Assembly: GCA_002862805.1 (NCBI GenBank)
Contig: PKEA01000014.1
Location: 1 to 43,087, forward strand
Direction of reading: 5' to 3'
Source of the DNA: Flavobacteriaceae bacterium
Lineage (GTDB): Bacteria; Bacteroidota; Bacteroidia; Flavobacteriales; Flavobacteriaceae
DNA: 43,087 nucleotides
Part shown: piece by piece, positions 7,407-15,196 of the stretch
Position numbering within the stretch: position 1 is the first letter of the stretch
Layout of the letters: each line of letters begins with the position of its first letter
Position numbers and translations under genes: made by a program
The notes under the pieces: model-generated
Told to the model about the DNA's origin: nothing
Database searches by the model: none
The model's input: only the letters and a program-made list of their open reading frames with translations

Positions 7407-8561
7407 ATGAAAAGAGTTTTAAGATCAGTTTTAGTTGCCTCAATGATTGTAAGTATGAGCGGATATAGCGCTTCTACTATACAAGATTTAGCAGATAAAT
7501 ACCCATTAACAATTACGGCAGAGGCAAAAGACGACTTTGCGGAAATTAGAATAAGTGGAGCCTTATATGAGTGGTCTAATTCAACTGAGGCGTTAACCGC
7601 TAAAATTGACAAATTCCTTGCTGATGGTTTTAAGAATGTCAAGGTTTATATAAACTCTCCGGGCGGTGATGTTTTTGTAGGTGCAGAAATTGTAAATCAA
7701 CTGAAAAGATTTCCAGGGAAAAAACAAGGTTTCGGAGGGGCATTAGTTGCGTCTGCAGCAACCATTATTGCAATTGAAATGGACAGCTTTGAAATGGCTG
7801 AAAATGGGCAATTTATGTATCATAAACCTAGTGGATGGATATCAGGTAATGAGGACAAAATTGAAAGTCAATTAACACTCTTAAAAAACTTAACATCTCA
7901 GTACAAAAAAATGTATGCCGATAAAACGGGCATTTCAGAGGAAGAAATTGAAGCAAACTGGACTAAAGGCGATGTTTGGTTAACAGCATCACAGGCAAAG
8001 GATCAAAAGTTTATTACCTCAGTATCAGAAAAACAAAAAGTAAATAAACAAACTGCAGAAATGATTGCTGCATGTGGAGGAACTCCTCCAAAAGTTAAGG
8101 AAGATAATATAAAACCAGAACAAATGAAAAACAGAAATGCAATTGTCGCAATGCTAAAGCTTTCAGCTGATGCTACTGACGAACAAATTGAAGCTGCAGT
8201 AAAACAGAATGTTGACTCTGCAGGAGAAGTTGAGCAAATGAGAGTTGATGCCAACGCTCAAAGAACTGCTGATATTAATGCTTTTATTGATCAGGCAATT
8301 ACTGACAAAAAGATTACTGCAGATTTAAAAGACAACTATGTAGCACTTGCTAAAAAAGACTTTGACGGGACTAAAGCAATTATAGAAGCTATGCAACCAG
8401 TGACGAAGCCAGAAATTACTCCAGGAGCAGTTAGTGCTTCAGGTCGTGAAAAATGGACTATGGAAAACTGGATGGAAAAAGACCCAGAAGGGCTAAAAGT
8501 ATTAATGGTTGAAAAACCAGAAGTATTTGCAAAATTGGAAGACGACTATTTCGGTAAATAA
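7407..8561 (+). CDS. ClpP-like head maturation protease with C-terminal scaffold-like region
   Basis: The ATG at 7407 is preferred over an upstream TTG at 7386, giving 384 aa. Residues about 45-215 are ClpP/SppA-like: 'YINSPGGDVF', the nucleophile region 'GALVASAATI' (Ser 116) and 'FMYHKPSG' (His 139). This family trims phage proheads. Residues about 215-384 are helical, Ala/Glu/Asp-rich and Lys-rich, as in the internal scaffold fused to such proteases in phages lacking a separate scaffold gene. Oddly, residues 1-23 look like a signal peptide (MKRVLRSVLVASMIVSMSGYSA). The capsid gene follows 69 bases later. Confidence 0.87.
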   Translation: MKRVLRSVLVASMIVSMSGYSASTIQDLADKYPLTITAEAKDDFAEIRISGALYEWSNSTEALTAKIDKFLADGFKNVKVYINSPGGDVFVGAEIVNQLKRFPGKKQGFGGALVASAATIIAIEMDSFEMAENGQFMYHKPSGWISGNEDKIESQLTLLKNLTSQYKKMYADKTGISEEEIEANWTKGDVWLTASQAKDQKFITSVSEKQKVNKQTAEMIAACGGTPPKVKEDNIKPEQMKNRNAIVAMLKLSADATDEQIEAAVKQNVDSAGEVEQMRVDANAQRTADINAFIDQAITDKKITADLKDNYVALAKKDFDGTKAIIEAMQPVTKPEITPGAVSASGREKWTMENWMEKDPEGLKVLMVEKPEVFAKLEDDYFGK

Positions 8562-8630
8562 TTCATAGTTAAACGGACTTTAAACAATATTTAAACCACA
8601 ATTAAAAGGTTAATTAATTCAGAAACAAAA

Positions 8631-9623
8631 ATGAAAAAATTCTTAAAATTATTCGCAATCGCATTACTATTTGTAGGAGCTACAGTAGTTGCAAAAACAT
8701 TAGGCGTTGAGGCCAACGGAACTGCTCTAGCAGCGGCTGGTGTAACGGTAGTAAACTTACCGGTATTAAACCAGCAGGCAGAAAGAGAAATGATTAAAAA
8801 ATTCCGTCATGATAACACTTGGTTGTCAGAATTAAAATCAAAAAACAACTGGGTAGGTAATGAAGTTATTAAGATACCGCGTCAGGGAGCGGCTCCTGCG
8901 GTCTTAATAAACAACACCATTTATCCAATCGACAAAGCACAAAGAAGTGATGATCACATTGTATTAAGCTTAAATAAATACGATACTGAAAACACAATTG
9001 TTACTGTTGATGAATTATATGCATTACCATACGAAAAAGTGTCAGACGTTCAAACTCAGCATAGAGAAGAATTAGAAGATGTTACAGCACGTCATGCGTT
9101 ACACTCAATTTCTCCTACAGCTAATAGTGCAACTACTCCTGTGTTGGCAACAACTGGTGAAGATGACGGAACAGGAAGGTTAAAGTTGACTTCTAAGGAT
9201 ATTGTTAAACTTAAGAAAGCCTTAGATAAATTAAATGTTCCTAAGTCTGGTCGTGTACTTGTATTATGTCCTGACCACGTTGCAGATTTATTAGATGAGG
9301 ACAGAAGCTTCAACACGCAATATCAAAATGCAAAAGAGGGCGTTTTATCAACAAACTACTACGGGTTTAAAATCTATGAAGCAAATTACACACCTACTTA
9401 TTCAGCTGGTAATGCACAAGTTGCATTTGATGCAGCTGCGGGTCCTAAAGTGTCTTCAATCTGTTTCCATAAAAACTTTGCAATTAAAGCATCTGGTACT
9501 ACTCAGAGGTTTGCACGTCCTGCGGAATTAGATCCAGAAAACAGACAAAATACAATCGGTTTCCAACAATACTTTATCGGTGTAGCCATTAAAGACGAGG
9601 GAACAGGTGCAATTATTGGTTAG
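8631..9623 (+). CDS. major capsid protein (HK97-fold type, inferred)
   Basis: The protein has 330 aa and follows the protease/scaffold gene. The mature region appears to start around 'AAGVTVVNLPVLNQQAEREMIKKFRHDNTWL' (residue 35 onwards). Later blocks such as 'DKLNVPKSGRVLVLCPDHVADLL' and 'GFKIYEANYTP' are typical of capsid P- and A-domain strands in this phage group. Residues 1-24 form a textbook secretion-signal-like segment (MKK, hydrophobic core, then AKTLG), which is unusual for a cytoplasmic shell protein and may be removed with the delta region by the neighbouring protease. Capsid identity rests on position, size and composition. Confidence 0.82.
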   Translation: MKKFLKLFAIALLFVGATVVAKTLGVEANGTALAAAGVTVVNLPVLNQQAEREMIKKFRHDNTWLSELKSKNNWVGNEVIKIPRQGAAPAVLINNTIYPIDKAQRSDDHIVLSLNKYDTENTIVTVDELYALPYEKVSDVQTQHREELEDVTARHALHSISPTANSATTPVLATTGEDDGTGRLKLTSKDIVKLKKALDKLNVPKSGRVLVLCPDHVADLLDEDRSFNTQYQNAKEGVLSTNYYGFKIYEANYTPTYSAGNAQVAFDAAAGPKVSSICFHKNFAIKASGTTQRFARPAELDPENRQNTIGFQQYFIGVAIKDEGTGAIIG

Positions 9624-9701
9624 TTAAACTAGGTTAGTTAAAAAAGGCAGTTGCAGGCATTGCGCCTCGACTGCTCCCTTAGGGGGAAAATTAAAAAAAT
9701 C

Positions 9702-10076
9702 ATGAAACTAACACAAGACTTTAATTTAATTGAGTTTGCTTGTCACGATGGAACTCCAGTGCCTAAAAAGTACTATGACAATGTTAAAGAACTAGCTGAA
9801 AATTTACAAGTATTAAGAGATTTTGTAAACGAGCCTGTTGTTATTTCAGGTAGTGGTTATAGAACTGAAGCTCATAATAAAAAAGTAAAAGGAGCAAAAC
9901 AAAGTCGGCACTTAGTTGCTAAAGCGGCTGACATATCTGTAAAAAGTAAAACACCTAAGCAACTTGCTAGGGTTATCGAAAAATTAATAGCTGAAGGTAA
10001 AATGAAACAAGGAGGTATTGGAGTTTATCCTGGCTTTGTTCATTATGACATTAGAGGCACAAAAGCACGTTGGTAA
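9702..10076 (+). CDS. peptidase M15 family endolysin (D-Ala-D-Ala carboxypeptidase-like)
   Basis: Starting at ATG 9702, the protein has 124 aa; a longer reading frame from 9651 adds 17 unlikely residues. The zinc-peptidase pattern of Peptidase_M15_3 is present: 'VISGSGYRTEAHN', 'SRHLVAKAADI' (His and Asp ligands) and 'GFVHYDIRG' (second His). The enzyme cleaves peptide crosslinks of peptidoglycan at lysis. There is no signal peptide, so a holin should be needed for export. Its stop overlaps the start of the spanin-like gene (TAATG). Confidence 0.87.
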   Translation: MKLTQDFNLIEFACHDGTPVPKKYYDNVKELAENLQVLRDFVNEPVVISGSGYRTEAHNKKVKGAKQSRHLVAKAADISVKSKTPKQLARVIEKLIAEGKMKQGGIGVYPGFVHYDIRGTKARW

Positions 10077-10561
10077 TGAAAAAAGCACTTACATACTGGT
10101 TTTCATTTTTGGCCTTACTGATTATTATGACTTCTTGTAAGTCAAGCAAGCCAGTTATTGTTGAAAAAACAAAAATCGTTACCGAAACCATTCACGAGAG
10201 AGACACTGTTTTTTCAATAGCAGTTGACAGCTCTGCATATAAAGCATTAATTGAATGTCAAAACGGTAAACCTGTAATCAAGGCGGTTACAGAAAACAAA
10301 TCGGGTAAAAATCTAAAAAAACCAAAAGTTAATTTAAACGACAAAGGCGAATTGTCAGTTGACTGTGAAAGCGAATTAATTGAATTACGAGCTAAGTTAA
10401 AGGACAAAACGAAATCAACCATCGAAACAGTTCAAGTTCCTATTGAAGTTCCTGCCGAAATTACTGGTTGGCAATGGTTTCAAATATGGTGCGGTCGAAT
10501 TTTCTTATTTATTCTTTTGGCGCTACTAATCGGGTTTTTATTCAAAATTATCAAACCATGA
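10076..10561 (+). CDS. probable unimolecular spanin (lipoprotein with C-terminal membrane anchor)
   Basis: The ATG at 10076 (161 aa) overlaps the endolysin stop. The N-terminus is a lipoprotein signal (MKKALTYWFSFLALLIIMTSC, Cys at about residue 21). The middle is a charged periplasmic region of about 110 residues ('TIHERDTVFSIAVDSSAYKA', 'IECQNGKPVIK'). The C-terminus has one transmembrane helix (about 139-157) followed by Lys-Ile-Ile-Lys-Pro. Outer-membrane lipid plus inner-membrane helix in one chain is the u-spanin architecture of phage T1 gp11, which fuses the two membranes in the last lysis step. The position next to the endolysin supports this. The function is inferred from topology and not from sequence identity. 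Confidence 0.72.
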   Translation: MKKALTYWFSFLALLIIMTSCKSSKPVIVEKTKIVTETIHERDTVFSIAVDSSAYKALIECQNGKPVIKAVTENKSGKNLKKPKVNLNDKGELSVDCESELIELRAKLKDKTKSTIETVQVPIEVPAEITGWQWFQIWCGRIFLFILLALLIGFLFKIIKP

Positions 10562-11010
10562 AAAAAACATATAATAAAGAAGAATTACAAGTAAGAGCAC
10601 AAGAGGTATTTAAGCAATATCCTAATGCACAAGAGGTATATGCTACTTCAGACGGAAATGTTTTCTTAATGGAAAACAGAGCAAAATTACACGCAGGAAA
10701 AGGCAATGTAATTTCTTTTGTCCGTGAATTTGATGCTGATGAAGAAGAGCAGGAATTTGACTTAAACTCATTAACAAGGCCTGAATTGGTTGATTTTGCA
10801 AAGGAAAACAAAATTGATTTAGGGAAGCTAACAGTTAGATCTAAAAAGGATGCGTTAACTGAACTTATATTTTCGGCTTTGGAAAAAGCAAATACTGCTG
10901 AAGAAGTAAACGCTGAGAAAGTAAACGCTGAGGAAGTAAACTCTGAGGAAGTGAAAGCTGAGGAAGTGAAAGCTCCATCAACTGAAAATGAAATTAAAAC
11001 TCAAGAATAA
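10558..11010 (+). CDS. phage protein with HeH/LEM-like C-terminal motif and pentapeptide repeats
   Basis: The ATG at 10558 overlaps the spanin stop (ATGA), giving 150 aa. Residues about 2-55 form an N-terminal domain ('VRAQEVFKQYPNAQEVYATSDGNVFL' region). Residues about 68-105 ('LNSLTRPELVDFAKENKIDL', 'RSKKDALTELIFSAL') look like a SAP/HeH/LEM-type helix-extended-helix motif. The tail has five copies of a five-residue repeat (Ala-Glu-Glu-Val-Asn/Lys). The same N-domain/HeH arrangement occurs in uncharacterised proteins just before the sheath gene in Bacteroidetes prophages. Function unknown; it may be a head-tail or DNA-binding accessory. Confidence 0.65.
   Translation: MKKTYNKEELQVRAQEVFKQYPNAQEVYATSDGNVFLMENRAKLHAGKGNVISFVREFDADEEEQEFDLNSLTRPELVDFAKENKIDLGKLTVRSKKDALTELIFSALEKANTAEEVNAEKVNAEEVNSEEVKAEEVKAPSTENEIKTQE
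10897..10971 (+). repeat. five in-frame 15-bp tandem repeats
   Basis: Five consecutive 15-bp units encode (A/S)-E-(E/K)-V-(N/K). Units 2-5 differ from each other by only a few substitutions. The block is inside the gene at 10558-11010 and could change copy number without breaking frame. Confidence 0.85.
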
Positions 11011-12194
11011 TGGGAGAGTTAAAAGGAGTAAACGTAATTAAACTGCAAGGAGGTTTAAACAGAACCAATGGTAACTTAGATAACCATGTGGCTATAATTT
11101 TAGCAGGTATTCCTGCTGGAGCAATTGCAGATGCAGTAAACAATTCAGGAAAAGGAGTTGTCATAACATCTGTTTATGATGCAGAGGTTTTGGGAATAAA
11201 CGAAAGTTTTGACGCAAATAACACCTTGAAAACTCACAATCAAATTAAAGAGTTTTTCCGCTTAGCGCCAGAGGCAACTTTGTATTTATTTAATTCTGAT
11301 GTAGAGGCTGATTTGAAGTCTTTTTTAAACCAGAATAAAGAGATTAAAGGTTACGGCTTAAATGTATTATACAATACAGTAACGCCAAACCTTACTAGTG
11401 AGATTTCAAAGCATCAAAGTATTATAAATTCTTTTGCAACTGAAAACAGACTAATTGACTTTGCGGTTATAGGAATGGACGGTTTAGACGACTTTTCTAC
11501 AGATTTATTCTCACTAAACGCTGGCAATGTTTCTGTTTGTGTGGCTTGTGAAGATAGCACAGGGAAAGCTTCTATCGGATCAGTATTAGGAATGATTGCT
11601 ATTCGTAGAGTAAATGAGAACATGGGGTCTGTTGATATTAAAGACAAACCACGTGCAAAAAGAGGTACTATCGATTATACTTTAACAGACTCTACACTTG
11701 ATAGATGGGTAACTTCTTTCTTGTCAGATGGTCGTGAGGTTGCGGCGGTTTCAAATAGTGAGATTAGAGACGGTATACTTTCCAAAGGATATATAGTTGT
11801 GGCAGGTTATGAAGGTTATGCTGGGGTGTTTTTTGAGAACTCTTATACCTGTATTGAGCGTGCGTCTGATTTTGCTTTCATTGAAAACAATCGTACTTGG
11901 AATAAAGCTGCTCGATTAATTAGAACAACATTGCTGCCAAAAGTAAAAGGTGTAGTTAAAAAGAACCCTACAACTGGTTTCATTGCAAATACAACAGTTA
12001 GTTATTGGAAACAATTGCTAAACAAGGCCTTAGAAACCTTGGTAGTAGCAGATGAAATATCAGGTTATGAAGTAGATATTAACCCAGAACAAATTGTTAA
12101 TAGTACAGCTCCTGTTGTCGTTAAAGCATCTATTGTTGCTGACGGTATCGTACATGAGTTTGAAGTTTCAGTTGGTTTAACTAATTCAATTTAA
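11010..12194 (+). CDS. tail sheath protein (DUF2586-like)
   Basis: The protein has 394 aa and starts within the preceding stop (TAATG). 'VNVIKLQGGLNRTNGNLDN' at the N-terminus, 'SVYDAEVLGINESFDANN' and the later 'RTWNKAARLIRTTLLPKVKG' match the DUF2586 sheath-like family found in Bacteroidetes Mu-like phages. The C-terminal domain (about 315-394) ends in the beta-strand typical of sheath 'handshake' arms. The sheath contracts to drive the tube through the envelope. Tube and chaperone genes follow, giving the canonical sheath-tube-chaperone-tape measure order. Confidence 0.85.
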   Translation: MGELKGVNVIKLQGGLNRTNGNLDNHVAIILAGIPAGAIADAVNNSGKGVVITSVYDAEVLGINESFDANNTLKTHNQIKEFFRLAPEATLYLFNSDVEADLKSFLNQNKEIKGYGLNVLYNTVTPNLTSEISKHQSIINSFATENRLIDFAVIGMDGLDDFSTDLFSLNAGNVSVCVACEDSTGKASIGSVLGMIAIRRVNENMGSVDIKDKPRAKRGTIDYTLTDSTLDRWVTSFLSDGREVAAVSNSEIRDGILSKGYIVVAGYEGYAGVFFENSYTCIERASDFAFIENNRTWNKAARLIRTTLLPKVKGVVKKNPTTGFIANTTVSYWKQLLNKALETLVVADEISGYEVDINPEQIVNSTAPVVVKASIVADGIVHEFEVSVGLTNSI

Positions 12195-12198
12195 TAGA

Positions 12199-12627
12199 AT
12201 GAGTGTAGTTATAAATAAATTCGGTCAAATGCAGGGATGGAACTCCATTGCTGTTAATATGTTAGGTCGTGATGTTGAAGGAGTTTCTAAAATTTCATAT
12301 GACGATACTTCAACAAAGGAGAATGTGTATGGTGCCGGTGATATGCCTATTGGGCGTTCACGTGGAAACTATGAGGCAAAGGCAACTTTAGGCCTTTATA
12401 AGGAAGAAGTTGACGCCATTAAATTAGCGCTTGCTTCAGGAAAAAGAATTCAAGACATAAAACCTTTTGATATTATTGTTCAGTACGAGATTGATGGTGT
12501 AATTAAAAAAGACATCTTACACAATTGCGAGTTTACAAACAACGCGGTTGACGTGTCTCAAGGAGACGGTACAATTTCAACAGATCATGAACTAATTATT
12601 TCACATATAACTTGGGGAGCACTTTAA
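12199..12627 (+). CDS. tail tube protein
   Basis: The protein has 142 aa and lies between sheath and tail assembly chaperone, the invariant tube position. It is beta-rich with one helix ('YKEEVDAIKLALASGKRIQD'). 'GAGDMPIGRSRGNYEAKATL' and 'ISTDHELIISHITWG' resemble Mu gpM-like/XkdM-like tubes. The protein stacks as hexameric rings inside the sheath. The call rests mainly on gene order and fold pattern. Confidence 0.8.
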   Translation: MSVVINKFGQMQGWNSIAVNMLGRDVEGVSKISYDDTSTKENVYGAGDMPIGRSRGNYEAKATLGLYKEEVDAIKLALASGKRIQDIKPFDIIVQYEIDGVIKKDILHNCEFTNNAVDVSQGDGTISTDHELIISHITWGAL

Positions 12628-12628
12628 T

Positions 12629-12991
12629 ATGGAAAATGTAAAATATACTGAAGTAAAAGGTTGGGACGATAATGTTAAAACTGAACATGCCGCAAAGTGT
12701 GGAGGAGAAAGAAATTTAATCGAAATCGCAATTATTACAGACGATAATTATCGTTTTTCATACTTAGTTAAGCGCCCAACCAAGACAATTATTCAGGCAA
12801 TAGCTGAAATTGAAAATAAACCAGAAAAATTAAAGCAGGCCAAAGATATAACGTCAATCCAAAATTTAATGTTAGGATGTGTTTTAGAAGGAGACAAAGA
12901 CGCTATTGAAAATGATGCCGCAATTTATACTCGTTTAATGGAAGCGGTTTCTGAATTAGTTGATAAGGCAAAACGTGACTTAAAAAAGTAA
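12629..12991 (+). CDS. tail assembly chaperone, zero-frame product
   Basis: The protein has 120 aa, starts one base after the tube gene, and is mostly helical after an N-terminal beta part. It holds the position of lambda gpG / Mu gp41, the chaperone that coats the tape measure during tail assembly. The last codons, TTA AAA AAG TAA, form an A AAA AAG heptamer in the correct phase for -1 slippage. The -1 frame stays open to 13230 (see the next entries). The short form ends in ...RDLKK. Confidence 0.82.
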   Translation: MENVKYTEVKGWDDNVKTEHAAKCGGERNLIEIAIITDDNYRFSYLVKRPTKTIIQAIAEIENKPEKLKQAKDITSIQNLMLGCVLEGDKDAIENDAAIYTRLMEAVSELVDKAKRDLKK

Positions 12992-13230
12992 TTGAGGGGT
13001 ATTGGCTCAACCCCGATGACGACAACCATAAAAGGCTCGAAAAAGTAGACGCAATTTTAAGGGTTGAGCTTGGCCTCAACCCTAATGCGTTAACAGATGA
13101 AGATTGGGCTAAGAGTTTTCAAGAATGGATATACGTTCAGCGAGTTAAAAACAACGCTTTAGAAAAGATAATTGAGAAAGTAGTTCGTCAAGCTTTGGCG
13201 GATACATTAAAAGCAATAAATGGCAAATAA
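12629..13230 (+). CDS. tail assembly chaperone, -1 frameshift product (GT-like)
   Basis: If ribosomes slip back one base at 12982-12988, reading continues with 80 more codons and stops at TAA 13228-13230, giving about 200 aa. The extension begins V-I-E-G-Y-W-L-N-P and continues through 'LGLNPNALTDEDWAKSFQEW'. It looks like real protein: balanced composition, a Trp-containing helix, no internal stops. It has no start codon of its own and overlaps the tape-measure start at 13220. G/GT-type frameshifting between tube and tape-measure genes is conserved across long-tailed phages including Mu. That it happens here is inferred from the slippery site and the open frame. Confidence 0.8.
12982..12988 (+). 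promoter_or_regulatory. programmed -1 ribosomal frameshift site (A AAA AAG)
   Basis: The heptamer is phased as X XXY YYZ with the zero-frame codons AAA AAG, directly followed by the UAA stop of the short chaperone. A AAA AAG is the most efficient bacterial slippery sequence, as in dnaX. The stop codon immediately after it may help pausing. I did not find a strong downstream stem by eye. Confidence 0.8.
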
Positions 13231-15196
13231 TTCAACATCGACATCATGGATATTAGAGTTTGTTGACAAACTGACTAAACCTTTAAAAGGTGCAACAAAA
13301 AGCATTTCTAAGAGTACGGAGTTTGTTGATAAAATGACTGGTGCCGTAAAGTTGAATGAAAAAGAAACTAAACAGTCTTTAGTCAATGCCAAAAAATACT
13401 ATTCTGATTTAGAGTCACAAATACGTGATACTGAAAAAGAGTTAAAAGATTTAGCCAAAGCACAAAAAAGTGACAATTGGAGCGAGGTTATGAAAGCCTC
13501 ACAAGCATACGATAAAGCTGAAAAAAAAGTTGAAAGGTTACGCCAAGCTTTGCAAGGTGCTGAAGCTGATGTTAAAGACCTGACTGAGCAGTCTGACAAA
13601 TTTGCTAAAAAAGCACAAAAATGGACTGATGTTACAACTGGAATTAACCAGGCAACTGAGTTAATGCAAAAGGCCGTTAATGGACTAGACTTTACTGCAG
13701 ACGTTGGTAAGCTTCAAACAGAAGTGGCGAGAATGACTGATTTATCAGGAAAAGACCTTGATAGCTTTGTAATGAAGTCTAGACGAATAGCTGACGTTTA
13801 TGAGGAGGACGCAATGGAAATTTCTAGAGCTGCAAACGCTATGACTAAGCAAAACGGAAAATCTTATGAGGAGAATTTAGCTTTGATTGAAGAGGGTATC
13901 AAAAAAGGAGCAAATAACAATGGCGATTTTTTAGATTCATTAAAAGAGTACCAACCATTCATTAAGCAGCTTGGTTTAGATCAATCTCAAGCAATTGCCT
14001 TAATGGCTAAATCTGGTAAAGAGGGTATCTTCTCAGATAAAGCAATTGATTCGATTAAAGAGGCAGATTTATCATTGCGAGAAATGGGGAAAGGTCAAGT
14101 AGATGCATTAGCTGGCATTGGGTTAAAACCTGAAGACTTGGTTGGGAAAACAACTTTTGAAGCAATTCAAATGATTTCGCAAAAAATGAAAGGAGCTACT
14201 ACTCAAGCAAAGCAATTAATTTTAGCAGATATATTTAAAGGTGCTGGAGAAGATGCGGGTCTTAAATGGGCTGAGGAATTAGGTAACGCTAACTTTGATT
14301 TAGCTAGCCTTCCAAGCGTGGAACAATCAGGAGCTTCGATGAAAAGCTTCTTTTCTGAAATGAGAACATGGGCGGGACAAACTTTTGGAGATATTGGAAC
14401 TTATGCAACACAATTGGCTCCTGTTGTAATGACAATATCTGGTATGATCCCAATAATGAACATGTTAACCACAAGTTCAAAAGTGCAAGCTGTTTGGACT
14501 AGTATCTTAACTGCAAAGCAATGGCTTTTAAATATAGCGCTTAACGCTAATCCAATTGGTTTAATAGTAATAGGAATTCTTGCATTAATTGCGGTGGTTA
14601 CAGCTATAATATTAAAGTATGATGAATGGGGCGCGTCATTAACCTTTTTGCTTGGTCCACTTGGAATGGTAATAAACTTAGTAATGAGTTTTGTTAGACA
14701 TTGGGACAGTATTGTTGAGGCTTTTAAAAGTGACGGAATTGTTGGAGGAATTAAAAGGATTGGACTCGTTATACTAGATTCTTTATTAATGCCATTGCAG
14801 CAAGTTTTAGAATTAGTTGCAAAAATTGACCCTACAGGTTTAGCCCAAAAAGGGGTTGATGGAATTAAAGCATTTAGAGAAAGACAAAATTTAGCTACAC
14901 CTGAGGAAAAGACTAAAACAACTGACAAAAAATCAGCTGGTGTTAATGACTTATTACAAAAAGAACCTGATGTATTAGGGGCGGTTGCGGGTGATAAAAC
15001 TAAGACAAAAGGGAAAAAAGAAGGAGACGGATTAAACGTTGGTTCTGGTAGTGGAGGAATTAAAAATATTACAATGACATTAAACATTGCTAATAATTTT
15101 TCTGTGGCTCAAGGAATGAACGTTAGACAAATGGCCGAACAGGTTACAAGTGAAATTAATGACCGTTTACGTGATGGAGTTATAAGTTTAGGATAA
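13220..15196 (+). CDS. tail tape measure protein
   Basis: The protein has 658 aa. Residues about 50-140 form a long charged coiled coil. The TP901/PhageMin-type core (about 155-375) includes 'LQTEVARMTDLSGKDLDSFV', 'EEDAMEISRAANAMTKQ' and 'FLDSLKEYQPFIKQLGL'. Hydrophobic segments at about 395-415, 435-465 and 470-490 follow, then a Lys/Gly-rich linker and a final amphipathic part. It sets tail length and may insert into the inner membrane during DNA entry. It is short for a tape measure, suggesting a tail of roughly 100 nm if the usual 0.15 nm per residue holds. It overlaps the end of the frameshifted chaperone frame. Confidence 0.9.
   Translation: MANNSTSTSWILEFVDKLTKPLKGATKSISKSTEFVDKMTGAVKLNEKETKQSLVNAKKYYSDLESQIRDTEKELKDLAKAQKSDNWSEVMKASQAYDKAEKKVERLRQALQGAEADVKDLTEQSDKFAKKAQKWTDVTTGINQATELMQKAVNGLDFTADVGKLQTEVARMTDLSGKDLDSFVMKSRRIADVYEEDAMEISRAANAMTKQNGKSYEENLALIEEGIKKGANNNGDFLDSLKEYQPFIKQLGLDQSQAIALMAKSGKEGIFSDKAIDSIKEADLSLREMGKGQVDALAGIGLKPEDLVGKTTFEAIQMISQKMKGATTQAKQLILADIFKGAGEDAGLKWAEELGNANFDLASLPSVEQSGASMKSFFSEMRTWAGQTFGDIGTYATQLAPVVMTISGMIPIMNMLTTSSKVQAVWTSILTAKQWLLNIALNANPIGLIVIGILALIAVVTAIILKYDEWGASLTFLLGPLGMVINLVMSFVRHWDSIVEAFKSDGIVGGIKRIGLVILDSLLMPLQQVLELVAKIDPTGLAQKGVDGIKAFRERQNLATPEEKTKTTDKKSAGVNDLLQKEPDVLGAVAGDKTKTKGKKEGDGLNVGSGSGGIKNITMTLNIANNFSVAQGMNVRQMAEQVTSEINDRLRDGVISLG

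Noticed and set aside
9651..9701. Longer start for the endolysin
   Set aside because: The added 17 residues are not protein-like for this family; ATG 9702 starts directly at the conserved region.
14401..15087. Minus-strand open frame of 228 codons inside the tape measure region
   Set aside because: It is the mirror of the tape measure gene; composition (Ser/Pro/Ile-rich) and lack of any operon context show it is a shadow.
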